Part shown: positions 11,144-23,652 of the stretch, piece after piece
Layout: each line of letters opens with the position of its first letter
Position numbering within the stretch: position 1 is the first letter of the stretch
Assembly (NCBI GenBank): GCA_930367205.1
Contig: OV884012.1
Span: 53,589,239-53,653,238 of the forward strand
Direction: 5' to 3'
Origin: Acanthosoma haemorrhoidale
Taxonomy: Eukaryota > Arthropoda > Insecta > Hemiptera > Acanthosomatidae
DNA length: 64,000 bases
Position numbers and translations under genes: made by a program
The notes under the pieces: model-generated
What the model saw: only the letters and a program-made list of their open reading frames with translations
Told to the model about the DNA's origin: nothing
The model's database searches: none

Positions 11144-13394
11144 CCTTAGTTTGTTTTTATCTATAGCTATAATTATTCGGGAAATAATTTTAAAAAACGA
11201 AGTAATTAATATAAAAAGGTGAGCATACAGATGACTGCATTACTTAGTGATCTATTCTTGATGTGGACTGCATCCATACATTCTCAAGATTCAGGAAGAT
11301 GAAAATGTAGCTCATTCCACTCAGAGCCAACCGATGAAACAAACTAAATGATGCAGAAGGCGGCTGCTGCGAAAAGCAGTGCGAAGTGGCTACTTAGCCA
11401 CACAGACTGCCCGAGGCTGTGTGTTTAGTAGCAGGATTACCTGTCACTCAGCATAGCCTCAGTCCGGCTGCTCAGGGCTCCAAGGTACGAGGTCCAATTA
11501 AGTAAGCATAAAACCACCAGTTTGGCAAAATGAATAATTATAAACGAAATCTTTATTTTGCGTATTATTATCAGCGTTCACTCAATATGTGTCTGCCTAT
11601 CCTGATATTGGTAAGCCCTTGTTCAACCAGAGTTAAATATTCATAAAAAATGAGTAAGTATAAACTAAAGGTGTCAACGTCCTGATTAATAATATCGATT
11701 TTGTGCGGGAACTTTAGTATACTGAAGCCAGGACTTATACCCTCAGTGTCGCACAAGTGTTTAATGAGGGTCGTTCTGGTTCAAATTTACAAATTTTTAC
11801 TGTAATGATATATCGTCATAATCAAAAGAAATTGTCTTAACTTAATACGGAGTCACCAGGTTTTCATATGACTATATGTTGTGTTACCTCATTACTATTA
11901 GTCTACCCTCCAGTAACAGATACTTGGGAAAATGGTGGCTGATAAAAAAAAAACGTTACAATTAACCTATTTTTTATTTAGACAATATAAACATACCTCA
12001 CATTAATTTATGGAAAAACAATATTACTGAATACTTGACACTTCTGAATGCATATAAATTAAATGTGCAATTTACTAAACATGTCTATGTCTCGAAAGCA
12101 GTTATGGCATTCTAGAATCACAGCTTCTGACATGAACTAACTCTAAAACACTAATAGCCTGCTAAATATAATGATACCTTTTGGACTCCACTCTTTAGTA
12201 TCGTGGTTGCCGTAGCTGCTATGGCCCGATATTAATTTTACTCTAAGGTAATTTATAGCGGATTATACAGCATTATATGAAGCACTTGTTACACGTATAT
12301 TTCCCTGACAGATAGTGCTAGTGAGAAAGCTAAGCAGCATTAAGTTGGAATGAGAGGAGCGTGGGAGGAAACAAGTCCATTCGCAGAACTGAAAGATGTA
12401 TTTTCTGTTTTACTAATTCTTTCCCGACTTAAATAACGATAAATATTCTCATTTGTCCTTTGCATTTATATGAAGTGTTTGCTTGGTCGACAGGTCTGCC
12501 AGTAACAATACACAATGGAATGATTTAACATAGCTGTTTGATCTAAGCTGCTAAGGAAAATAATGGAATCGTAACAAATGAGTGTCTCGAGTTTATTGCG
12601 TATGGCGAGAATACCAGTAGGGTCTATTATCTAGGAATAATTACATATGATGTAATGTTTCTCAGATAATTAAAGAAGAGCCATTAGTCTGAAACAATCA
12701 AGAGCAATTTTCTGCCTGCAATTTTTTTTTTTATGCCCTATACTGAATCCGCCTGCCTATACTATAATTTTAAATGTCGACTTGTTTTTTTTTAATTAAA
12801 ATACTTCACAAATTGAAAACTTCCTTTTAGAAAATTATGGCATTTATGTATTACAAATATTAAAATACATTCTGCAATCGGAGTTACGACAGACCGTTAA
12901 ATATGTACTGTTTAGCCTATATTGTTTCTTTCGAATTGAAAGGGTTCCAGAAACAAAAGAGGATAAGCCATGATCTCAGCTCCTCCTGTATTAGGAAACT
13001 GATATATGCTTGAATGTAATACCCATCCACCCATACAACAAGATCCACCCATACACCAATAAAGTAGCCATGGGTAAGTCTGGTAGGACTGCCAATCCTT
13101 AGACGAGCCAAAACTACTTTCTGTCTTTGTGGAAAGTTTCATCCAGATGTTTAACCTTTTTCTGGCCTTATTATTGGTGACTAAGATTCATTTGTTTCCC
13201 GTAAATTCCATATTACCAAATTTAAATTATGCATAGCTTCTTGTCGAAGGACCGTCTCGAATGTTTCATCTTCGAAAACAAAACAATTCCCTGGTGGCCA
13301 ACGTGATTTCACGTTAAATCCTGGCTGCAATATAAGTTCTGAGCGTTTTACGATTAAACAAAATAGACCCTACACTTTCATGATTTTAGATTAT
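11144..13394. other. Spacer with G+C island and a short palindrome
   Basis: Bases 11220-11480 are a higher-G+C block that holds the inverted repeat GTGGCTA-CT-TAGCCAC at 11386-11401. The rest is AT-rich. Frames at 11571-11756 and 12912-13142 show no domain. No gene is supported. Confidence 0.35.
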
Positions 13395-13405
13395 ACTGAA
13401 ACTTC

Positions 13406-13411
13406 TTTATT
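13406..13411 (-). terminator. Polyadenylation signal AATAAA of Jockey copy A
   Basis: TTTATT on the plus strand reads AATAAA on the element strand, just before the 3' terminus (AATAAAGAAGTTTCAGTATA). The same AATAAA is kept in copies B, D and E; copy C has AATCAA. Confidence 0.7.
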
Positions 13412-13477
13412 GTGATAAGATTACAATCTGCCTTATTAGGCCATAAGTAATTGTGATAAATGTTCTCATTCTTACCA

Positions 13478-13812
13478 TATTTACAATCTGCATTCACTCG
13501 CTCATTCATACCATATTTATAATCTGCATTCACTAGCTCATTCATACCATATTTACAATCTGCATTCACTCGCTCATTCATACCATATTTACAATCTGCA
13601 TTCACTCGCTCATTCATACCATATTTACAATCTGCATTCACTCGCTCATTCATACCATATTTACAATCTGCATTCACTCGCTCATTCATACCATATTTAC
13701 AATCTGCATTCACTCGCTCATTCATACCATATTTACAATCTGCATTCACTCGCTCATTCATATCATATTTACAATCAGCATTCATTCGCTCATTCATACA
13801 GTATTTACAAAC
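13478..13812 (-). repeat. Nine 36-bp tandem units in the Jockey 3' UTR
   Basis: The unit begins ATTCACTCGCTCATTCATAC and ends CATATTTACAATCTGC. GCTCATTCAT recurs every 36 bases from about 13500 to 13790. Because 36 is a multiple of three, the minus strand stays open through the array and appears to encode a 12-residue repeat (NADCKYGMNERV). The frame has no ATG at its apparent start and lies downstream of ORF2, so it is a by-product, not a gene. Copy B has a few 37-bp versions of the unit; other copies have only one or part of one. Confidence 0.95.
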
Positions 13813-14029
13813 CACCCAGAGGCCTTCCACATTCACATGGTTGTTACCTGTCTCGCATGCGTAAGAGGAAGTAGAGTCTCGGGAAGACTAGCCAGTGGAG
13901 CATGACGAAGAGCGCCAGAGCCGGACACGCTCAGGAAATGATTGGAGAAATTGGTCATTGCCAGGACTCCCACTATTACACATTTATAGCAGGTCACGAG
14001 GCCACTCCCGTTTCAGTCTCCGAGGAGGA

Positions 14030-15925
14030 TTATAGAGATGAGTGATGCAGTGAAACGACTGTGCTACGAGATTAGGGTAATTGGATAGGTTACTATGGAA
14101 TCTCATGGACTTGGAAGGGATGAAAGGCATATTAAGATCGTTATGAAGGGTTTTGTTGCTGACGTAATAAGTGGCATTTACTATTGTTCGCAGGATTTTG
14201 GTTCAAAGGATTAGATACACTTGATGTTCGACTTTTTTGCCACCCCCCATATGTGGGAACATTTTGTTTCATTAACTTTGATTCACCACTGGTTACACAA
14301 ATGCTCGATCTCATCAAGGTGTTTTTGAAGGTTATGGGATGCTATATCGAGGTCTCGGTGGTATGACAAGACTGGAGTGTCATCTGCAATGTTGCCAAGA
14401 AGGTATTGGGAGTAGAGGTGACATCAGTGGTTAATAGGTTATAGATGATGGGACCTAGGACACTGCCCTGTGGTACACCTGCTTTTATGGGATAGTAGTT
14501 GGAATATTCTAAACCACAGCGGACTTGGAAGAAGCAGTTTGAAAGGTAGGACTGTAGTATTTGGAAAAGGGTCTGTGATAAATTTTATTGAGCTTGTAAA
14601 GCAAACCTGCATGCCAAACCCTGACATAAGCTTGAGCTATGTCCAGAAATACAGCAGTACATTACTGTTTGGTTTCAAGGGTTGAGGAGATGTGATCAAC
14701 AACGCGAAGGCCTTGTTGAGCAGTGGAATGTCGTTGACGGAAACCACACTGATGTGTAGGAAAAAGGTTTTTGGATCCAACATTTGGAAGTAGACGTTTT
14801 AATAGGAGTTTTTCAAATATTTTTGAGAGGATAGAGAATAGGCTAATTGGACGGAAAGATGAGGCGTCATTGGATGGATTACTGGGTTTGGCGAATAGGG
14901 CAATATTGGAATAGTTTCCAGAGGAGGGGAATAAATGTAGATTAGGAAGATTATGGCTTTAGGAGGATGACTTCCAAGTGGTTAACGGCTTTTGGTGGAA
15001 GTGAGAGAGGGAAAAGTGAAGTGAGGAAATCTTCGTCGTGTCATGAGTTTTGGTGAGAAAGGTGTAAATGTATGGGAATGATGCAGAGCGAAATCTTTCG
15101 ACCTATCCCGATCCAAAGCTGCCCAGGGCCCACCATCACGACGGAGTAAGTGTGAAACAGGATGAGACTTTAGGATTTTTTTAGTTACATTCCACAGGGA
15201 GATATCCCTGGTAGACAGATAGGAAAGATGGGAATTGGACCAGAAGGCTGCCAATTTCCGCTTTACCAATCTGCAGTACTGATTGTACGAGCAGCGATCA
15301 GCAGGATGTCGGGGTCTTTGCCACACTGTTCTGGAGTGGCGTTTGGGTTGGATTAGGTCTTTGAGATGCTGAGGTAAAGGATTTTTATTGTGAATTTTAG
15401 GATGATGGTGACGCAACGATGCCTCCCAAGCCAACCTCTGGATCAGGGTAGTGAAAGAATGCACTCCATCGTCTAGGTCTTGGGATGTTTTCAGGGATAC
15501 TTTGAGGTTTACGGACTCTGTAAGAAGCTGGCGGAAGTGGTCCCAATTAACTGGGCCCCTTATAAATGAAGGAGGAGGCAGTTTGTGAATTGGTCTTAGG
15601 GAAATGTTTAATAATAAAGGGCTATGATCGAAGGAGAGGTCATCGAGGCGCGTGAGTGAATAGTTTAGAGTTCCTAAACTATCGAAGAAGAAGTCAAGCA
15701 GGTCTGGATTACGGTTGGGATCTGATGCCCAATAGGTGGCTCTGTCACGAGAGATCGTGGAGCAATGTTTTCGTGTGAGTGCAGACAGCAAAGCACTGTA
15801 TTCGTAGATCTTGACCCCCGAGTATTGGTGCTTCGCAAGTCCCCACCCATAAGCAAACGATTTCCGATGGAGTCTAAAAAGGAGATGAATTAGGAGTCGG
15901 AAGGATCCACTTATGGATTTTGTTT
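14030..15925 (-). pseudogene. Jockey ORF2 remnant: endonuclease and reverse transcriptase
   Basis: The best-kept frame, 14982-15791, encodes 269 residues. Its residues 24-60 (SDPNRNPDLLDFFF ... LSFDHSPLLL) match the end of an APE-type endonuclease, with the terminal S-x-D-H motif. Upstream, GGDLRSTNTRGSRSTN resembles the GGDFNAKH motif in a shifted frame. Downstream the RT domain is split between frames: HQCGFRQRHSTAQQGL, then AGVPQGSVLGPIIYNLL, then the catalytic block read as IADDTPVLSYHRDL (normally F/Y-ADDT), then WIKVNETKC. That block is joined directly to WGVAKKSNIK, which in copy D belongs after YGIELWG, so roughly 250 bp of RT C-terminus appear deleted near 14250. In the living family this protein nicks DNA and copies the element RNA. 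Stops and frameshifts make this copy inactive. Confidence 0.9.
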
Positions 15926-15999
15926 AACGGGAATAAGGTAGGAGACAAGATTTATAGGAAGGGAAATGAGAGGGGTAATTAAGGTTTTGAACTCTGTAA

Positions 16000-17572
16000 G
16001 GAATGAAGTTAATAGACTGGTGAGATCTGAAGAGCTTGGAGGTGGAGGAATATGCGAGATGTATGATTGAGGATGGATTGGTTTTCCTGGTTGCCGGGAT
16101 GAATGGAATGCTAGGGAGAGGAACTTGTGGACGAGGAGTGGGCAGGTCCTGTTACTGATCTCTGTTCCAAACTACATCAGCAAAACAGACTGAAGGCTCC
16201 AAATTTCTGGCTGGGCCGCTTCTTGCTGCTTGTTTCTCCTCTTCTGGCCTACAATGTTGTTCCCTCATGGACTTCAGAATTATATAAGCTTGACAGCCCT
16301 TATAGTTGGCCGGGTAGCCTTGATTGCAGAGAATGCATACTGCAGGCGACTTCAGGGGCTTCTTGCACAATTCACTTTTGTGCTCCCTACTGCACTTCAC
16401 ACCTGAAAGGGTAGTGACAACACGATTTTGTGTGCCCATATGCCTGCCAATTATGGCATTGGACGATGTCACGTTTGGGGTAAGGTTTTTTGACGTGTAC
16501 TCTTGTACAATACAGGTGGGTCAGTTCGTAGATTTTTTCTACTCCTGGTGTTCTCTCTAGGTCAACAAAGAACAAGGGCAGTGGTGTCTTGATCACTTCG
16601 TCTTGTTGTCTATCCTCACGGAGCACATTCGTTATTTATCAGACTTTGAAACCAAGACCTGAGAGTGCGTCTTCTATTTCATCAGCTGATGTGGTCGGAT
16701 GCAGATTTCTGATAACTACTCATAGCGATCTTTCCTGCTTTAACTGGTAAGTATGGAAGTCGGCCTTAGTTTCTTCCAAATATTTAACTATCGCTCGATA
16801 TGTATTGGGAGTGTCCGGAGAAATTTTCTTGTCCCGAGACCAATTGAGGCTCGTGTATTTGCCCGTACCTACAATTTTACTCATTTAAGTACATAACAAT
16901 TTAAAATTGCATTTTATTTCGTACAAATATTGAAGGTGGCTTGGGCTGTGTGGGTGGTTTGATGACTTCCTTGTCATCAGCTTAGGTATTTCTCAGAACT
17001 TCAAAGCTGTTCCAAGCACTCCTTCCTGTCAAAGGAGTGAAGAACGGAGATTCGTCGACTATTTCTTCTGGCCTGTAATGGTAGGTCTTCCATCGAGCTG
17101 GCGGCAGATGAATTTATCGGAGGAACGTTTCTATTTTATATTCTCGGCTTTCACTTTATAGGCGATGGTGTCGGAGTTGGCCCTAAAGCTACACAGCTTG
17201 GAGCGTCCTTTGATGAACTAACCGATTATAGCCAGGATCACCATAGATCATGTGACCAGTTTGGGGCCAATCAGTACACGATTTCGACCGCAGGCAATCA
17301 GTCCAACATGTAGATTGACATAGGTTGCATCGGTTAGTTCTTCCCAGATTGACTGGTTGTCAGCACACCTCGCTTCATCCTCAAAATAACGACTAATCGT
17401 CTGGAGACATCCCAGTAGACACCGGAGTCATCGTTGTGTCATCTAGGTGAATATTCGGTGTTTCTTTGGGAGGACCAACAAGCCGATGAGTGACTACTTT
17501 TAACCTACTGTTTATCAATTCCACCAATTCAACACCAGAGAGATAGGAGCTACATCCGATATTGGCTGTCAT
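16000..17572 (-). pseudogene. Jockey ORF1 (gag-like) remnant with zinc knuckles
   Basis: Reading on the minus strand across frames: ISPDTPNTYRAIVKYLEETK, then ADFHTYQLKQERSL and VVIRNLHPTTSADEIEDAL (about 16850-16650), the region that precedes the CCHC knuckles in Jockey gag proteins. Next come VQCHNWQAYGHTKSCC and CILCNQGYPANYKGC (16450-16290), two recognisable zinc knuckles; the first has lost its second Cys (CHNW for CxxC). A downstream piece FLTEFKTLITPLISL near 15970 fits the C-terminal end of the family. An ATG at 17570-17572 (MTANIGCSSYLSGVELVE) is a possible start. Family role: nucleic-acid-binding particle protein. Several stops show this copy is dead. Confidence 0.85.
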
Positions 17573-17600
17573 CTCAATTTAAACAAGGTACATCAGCAAT

Positions 17601-17810
17601 TCACTAGATAGATATTTCCTCAACTGAAGATAAACATTAAATTTTATTTATTGTTATTAAGGAATTAATTTTTTTGTTGCTATAATGGGGAATATATTTG
17701 TTTGTTTTTCCAAACAGTGATTCTTCTTATTGGTTAGGGGCATTGTTGTACCAACTTCTTCACCAGGAATAAATGGAAATTCCCCTGAATTGAAACCTGA
17801 AGTGAACACT

Positions 17811-17811
<1 letters not shown>
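17601..17811. other. Spacer between Jockey copy A and CT repeat
   Basis: AT-rich, no gene recognised. Confidence 0.5.

Positions 17812-17893
<82 letters not shown>
17812..17893. repeat. (CT)n / (GA)n microsatellite
   Basis: About 82 bases of pure CT dinucleotide. Overlapping frames encoding Leu-Ser or Arg-Glu repeats are artefacts of this tract. Confidence 0.97.
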
Positions 17894-17894
<1 letters not shown>

Positions 17895-18289
17895 ATCCAG
17901 TCTGCCCCTCTCCGGTTCACTTTCACCTTTGTATCCGGACGGTTTTCGCCTACCCTTAGATATATATTGTGAATTCGTGGTCACTCCAAGACCACATAAA
18001 CTACCTATAATACCTGCCCTGTACCACTTCTCCTGAACATAGTGCACTGTCGGGGCACACCTTCTATGATCTTATGTTGTCAGATCAATACGAATAAAGC
18101 TGCCCACCGACTAGGCCACCAGCAAAGATCAAAGGCTAGAGGTTTACCTATTTTAACTTTTTCTAGACGCTCGCCGGACGGCAAGACATTTTGTATCCTT
18201 TCTATAAATCTTAACAACATTGTGTTAACAAGTGCTATATGATAAATATTTAATCATGGTTTCAAATGATGAGTAAAAGTGTTCAATCT
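17894..18289. other. Spacer
   Basis: Moderately complex sequence without a recognisable frame or repeat. Confidence 0.4.
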
Positions 18290-18880
18290 GCTGTGTCACG
18301 TGAGATCCGTAATGCTACCCTCTGTTTTCGTTGTCACTAAGTCATCCATCATATGCCAAATATAAAAAACAGCTTTTTATACTTGTGAAAATATGTTTAC
18401 TTTTCCAAAAATTTGCACCACTTCGTTGTGGCCTTAGATACGCTTCGTTTCTAAATTATTTATGAAATTCTGGACAAAAAGGAGCAGGCCCTTCTGGACT
18501 TTCAGGATCTTTCTGGTTTGATTTACGCAGGGTGTACATAATGTCATAGCATCAATCAATTTCGAATATAATCTTTTCTGTTCCGGCTATGTGAAATGCA
18601 TATGGCTTCAGTCAATGCATGGAGCAGCTAGCTCTTTGCATCGTGTGAGGCGAAACCGTTACACTATAAACAAACGGGTAATGAAACCGTGGGCAAGGGC
18701 CTCCATTGGCGGCACAGAAATCGGCCCAGACAGACTGACATTCTTCCCGTGTGAGCCATAGTACCCTCAATGCAAACAATCAACTGGTGCTTGAGATAGT
18801 GCAATCAAGTACTCGGAAACTATCGCTTTGTGTTGAAATACACCGTTGAGAAGTTTCAGAGGCAATTTGAAGGCAGAAGT
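18290..18880. other. Higher-G+C block, candidate regulatory module
   Basis: A complex block with a CACGTGA E-box near 18298, a forkhead-like ATAAACAAAC near 18666 and several CAAT and GATTTA words. No open frame. Regulatory identity is an inference from composition. Confidence 0.2.
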
Positions 18881-21030
18881 AGCAGTATTCCCGCCATGAA
18901 ATTTCAGCCAAGTATATAGCATCTTATAGTATATATGATTCATATTTACTTGATATTTATTTTTTTAGAAATTTTTTATTGAATATATATACAGTGTGCC
19001 GGTTGCTGATGGAATCTGGAATAAACCTTTCTGAAAAAAAACAAACTATTAGGCTAGTTAGTTTTCTTCAAAATCTTGTTAGTTTCAAGTTTATTTTAAG
19101 CATACTTCATAACTAGCGTTTGGTAGGAAAAGCTTGGTTTACTTACCTTTGAAAAGTAACAATTTTGTCTGGACAGTGCTTTTTTTTCAAAGGGATGATA
19201 AATTTGGTGAATAAAATTGTGTCTCCCTTGTTTATACAGGGGATTTACAAAAGCTTGAAAGTTAAGAAGAAATAACAAAAGTCAGTTGATCGAATGCTAA
19301 AAATGTTCCTAGTTGAAAAAAGAGAAGATAATATTACCACAGGGTCGAGACCCAAGCCCTTCAATACAACAGTTGTTAACGCTATGTTTATTTTTGCATA
19401 TGCCGTACATTCAGTCTGTGGTCAAACCATAGGTGTAAGCACGTCAAGGTCGAAGCGCTCCTTATACGATGCTGACAATCTTGAGTATTCATAAAGTCCA
19501 CTTTGACTTCCCCTAAGCTCACGTTGTTTCCTATGATGTTTCCTATTTATGTATGTAAATTGATTGGTGTTATATGATCCATTCCGTGTTATTGTAGGCT
19601 GTTTGTCCTTTACTATTTGATCTCTATTTGTGGTCGAGTTAACCTTATTTATTACCGGGAGTCATAGTATCTTCGCGCGCACACTGACGGTCACTCCTAG
19701 AAAAGGGGTTGAAGGAGGACGACCGATGAGAAGAAGACGAAGAAGCAGACAGAGGGAAGAGGAACGGGACTAAGGGGCAATATGCATGGAAATGTCGGAA
19801 TAGCATTACCATCAATAAGGCAGTGGTTGGCCAAACGTCATGCACATTCGCCCGCAGTACACAGCCGACACCGCCATTTACATATTTTCCAGGTCGGTGG
19901 CATTTTCATCCCTTATTTTTATTGGGAGGGCTTTGGCTTGTATAGACTGGGCTAGGACTGTCTGTGAGTTACAGGCGACTTCGCCAAGCCACTTAATATG
20001 ATCTAGAGCACCTAGACATTTTATATAAGAGGCCTATTAAGAAGTGACGGAGGCATTATATTCAGACCTTAACATTTCTAGTATTATGGTTATGAAATGG
20101 CAGGAAAGTAACGGCATTGAGTTATTCGTAGTAAATCATTCAAAGTTCCGCATAAATCAACGTGCGGAATAAGAAAATCCTAACGGAAATAGTCACTTAA
20201 CTTCTCTTGTTACTCGTGAACAGATGATATTCAAATCCAAGGTCTATTTCTATATTAAAATTATCATAACGATCTGTAATGTATCACAATGTACAATGTA
20301 TGTAGTCAACGAGTCACTTTTAAATCCATCAAACTTTCTTCACCGGTCAGAATAAAAATACACATAAATATCACAATAATATATCATCAGTTATAAAAAC
20401 TACAAATACCTAAACCACCCTTTTTTCTGATTTTCTTTCATGACGTCCAATTTCCAAGGAAAGAACATTCCTCGCCGAATTATTTGTACCTATAACATTG
20501 ACATCCAAAAATTCCCGTTAATAAATTTTTAACACTGATAAGTAGAGGCAGTAAGTGGACACTTCACGGTTAGAGCTAAGGAAGAGATAGAGAGCAGAAG
20601 GAAATCTTGGCATACACAATTGACAGAGCCTAAAAACCCCAGCAGCGTGTCGAATTAAAGTTAAATTTGTATTGAGTGATTTATCAATACAAAATATTTA
20701 CCGCAGTAGGTTTTTTTCAGGCCACTCATCAATACCTCTTCGACATTTAAGTTATCTTAGGTATATAACAATGTGGTTTGCAAATTATATGAAAATTTGA
20801 ATTGAAGTGTTGAATATAATATTAAATATTTAAATCTACTATGTCATATTATGTGGAAACTTGTTTTTGATGATCATTTTTACCCGATTATTGAGGTTTC
20901 TTCCTGTAATATTGTTGTGTGAGATACAAAAATGGCAGTTCTAATTGCTTCCCGTGCAATTCCTACTTTTATAATCACTGGCAAAGAGAAAACCCCCTTT
21001 AATAGTAGAACAGGTTAATTACTCTCTAGA
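18881..21030. other. AT-rich spacer with one richer block
   Basis: Bases 19640-19980 are richer in G+C, but frames on both strands lack any domain. The frame at 19294-19494 is also unrecognised. No repeat found. Confidence 0.4.
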
Positions 21031-21420
21031 ACAAAAAGGAGCTACGAGATGTTTCCGGATCCAGGTATGCCTGAACACCGACTTTGAACACAGTACCAGA
21101 GCTACTGCGAACTTTGGACCGCCCATATAAAGTAAACCTCTGCTGCAGTGGTCCATACGCGGATTCTTCGTGCATTCCTTTACACCCTCCTATGTCTCAG
21201 CTGGATTCCTGCCATCCGCAGTGCTCTCCCCCTTGCTAGGAATCTGTTCGGGCACCACCGCCCGGACTGCGGTCTGTTCGCGAAGTCCGGACGGAGTTGG
21301 ATTGTTCTCCACCTTCTACCGGCATTAATTAAATGCCAATGTACACGGAGCTACGAATGTGGAGAAAATATTTTATCGACTTTCGGTAATCCCAGTTAGC
21401 ACATAATTTTACAACACGGG
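21031..21420. other. G+C-rich island with TATA-like box and hairpin
   Basis: The sequence CCATATAAAGT lies at about 21122-21132, followed by G+C-rich DNA with an imperfect inverted repeat (CCGGACT ... AGTCCGG, about 21262-21292). An open frame at 21148-21399 begins with a GTG, not an ATG; its first residues look like a hydrophobic leader, but no relative is recognised. It could be a regulatory block or a relic exon. Low confidence either way. Confidence 0.2.
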
Positions 21421-23652
21421 TTCTATTTAATCGTGGGTACAGCTGAGCTTGTTATCTAACATGCATTCTTCAAAGCGGATGAAATACCAATAATAAGGCT
21501 TCTTGCCATGATTAGAAACAATTATCAGCACAGTTAAAAACGATGAAATGAAGGAGTAGTATCCAGAAATGTCTCAGTTCAAACCGGTGTTTATAATTTG
21601 CATTGGTGGCTCTAGCACTAACGTCTTTTTAATCATGAAAAATATCTACTGAGGTTGGACTTGACATATCTTAAATGTTGGCGAAGTTAGCAAGATTATT
21701 TTTTTATACTTCTCAATACGGTATTATAAGAAAAAATAATCAGAATAAGTGGGATATCATTTGTATTAATTTAATCACCTAACATTTTATTCTGTTAATT
21801 TGGGAGACCAGCTAAGACAAGCTTTCTATCACGTCTTAATTTTTTGCTTTTTTCATCAGTTAATCAACTTGTATATGTCAAATAAAATGAGTATATTTTT
21901 TTTTAAAAGATAAAGGAATAAACAAAAGGTTTTTATGAACTAATAAACATTATATTTATAAATAGACCACAAAGTAATTTTAACAAAAACATAGTTTAGA
22001 TTAATTTTAGTTTGGTGTCGTAATATAATCAAATAAACATTGCACTTTAAAATATTTATAATATAAAAGAGAAGAAAAATTAATGTGATCAGTCAACACA
22101 TTTCTGGCACACAAAATTAGTGTGTGAGCGGCATTTTCCGCACAATTTCTTCGGTATTTTATACTTCCTTCGTGGACAGAATGCGCAAAAACCTTCTCTC
22201 TCACATAAACTCATTTCGTTTCATATCTCTTCGTCTATTCTTTTGGTCCTCATTCTCAGTTCATACAGGAGATTTAGTATCGGGATACGTATACGTGGCT
22301 GATTATGAAAAAATCGAACATAATTCTTGTAATTTGTGTAAAACAAAAACCTGTTCTCGGCCTGTTGGCAATAAATGCAAGCTTTAAGATTTCTAATTTA
22401 CGGTTTCTAACATGAAAGAAATGTTTTCATGTTTTCACTTTTCTTAAACTATTTAACCTCATACAATTTTACAATTGATAAATGAGGATTAGATAATTTG
22501 AGTATTTTTATTATGGGATAGTTTTGATTGTTCCTTGACTATTTTATATTTACATTTCGCTTTTCAAAGATACAATAGCGTAAAAATATCCGTACATATT
22601 TTCGATTTTGAATTATGATAGAAGAGTGAGAAATCCCCAACCGAAATATTTAAACTTTATGAACAAGCCAAGTTAGGAAAAGTTACAGACGCACTAATGG
22701 AGGCCAGCCGAAGCGAGAGTTAAGAGCTTGCGTATTTATCTAATTCCATATCCTTGGGCCATTACTGGAAATGGAGGATTAGCCCCAATAAAATTAACTT
22801 CGTCAACTGATCCTCGGCACTGCAGAACTTTACCAACTCTTCGAACAGCGTGAAAAAAAACTTCTCTAAAGCTGGGAAGTTAATAACTCCAGAATTCATT
22901 ATCATGATGGGAAAAAAAAATGTGAACAAAAACAAGCACATGCTGAAGGAAAGCAATTCTCTGGGCCTGATTCAAAAGAAATAACATAAAAAATTATTTC
23001 TAAGATTATACATTAGTTATCAATTTAGCATAAACTAATAAGCAGAATAACGTTTCATAAGGAATATTTTATCTCAGGTTTTATTTATAATTAGTTAAAA
23101 TTTTATGATAAGAAAGAAAAATCTTTTTATTTCAGTCGGAATAATATTTTATCCTGCCATCATTAAATAATTATGGTAGCTTACAAAAACTAATTTTGTA
23201 GAACAAAGACTAGAATATTTCTCCTAAAATTAAAAGAAAACTAATAATAAACTAATAATTAATCCAAGCAATTACATAAAAACATTCAAATCTTGTGGAA
23301 TGTTATGTGATGTTAGTAGTTTTATGACGTATATTTATACGTCATTCGGGCTCTTGTATTTGTACTTGATATACCTTTGTACCTATTTTAACGATTAATG
23401 TGGTTAACCAAGCCATAAAAATGGTTTAATAAATAATATATATATATATATATAAGTTATCTTCTCCCGCCTGTAGACGATCGAAAAAAAGAATGAATAA
23501 GGAGGTTAATGATGCAACGCAATGGTTTAGTTTATAACTGGCTTTATTGCTCCTGATCCTCTATACACACATTGCGGGTTTGTTTACCTTAGGCTATGTG
23601 GCATTAGGCTTAACATTGCCGTACCATTAGCCATAACTAGCCATATATATAT
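21421..23652. other. AT-rich spacer
   Basis: Contains a (TA)n run at 23437-23454. Short frames at 22007-22387 and 22762-22956 show no domain. Nothing else seen. Confidence 0.5.

Larger units (their letters stand above)
13395..17600 (-). mobile_element. Jockey-superfamily non-LTR retrotransposon, long decayed copy (copy A)
   Basis: The element reads right to left. It has a gag-like ORF1 (about 17572-16000), an ORF2 with endonuclease and reverse transcriptase (about 15925-14030), and a 3' UTR with nine 36-bp tandem units ending in an AATAAA signal at 13406-13411. Other copies of its 3' end at 6440, 10478, 23653, 24283 and 39851 define the boundary near 13395. Both frames are broken by frameshifts and stops, and two internal deletions are inferred: one joins ORF1 to mid-endonuclease near 15930, the other removes RT sequence near 14250. 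The 5' end is not defined; the gag-like reading starts with an ATG near 17572, close to unrelated AT-rich DNA. Confidence 0.93.

Noticed and set aside
13478..13812. Regular 36-bp direct repeats resembling a CRISPR array
   Set aside because: Units are contiguous with no spacers, lie in a retrotransposon 3' UTR, and the genome is eukaryotic.
17657..18047. Arg-Glu or Leu-Ser rich frames
   Set aside because: They are translations of the (CT)n tract at 17812-17893.
21148..21399. Frame with a signal-peptide-like start
   Set aside because: The start codon is GTG, no ATG is available upstream in frame near it, and no homologue or mature domain is recognised.
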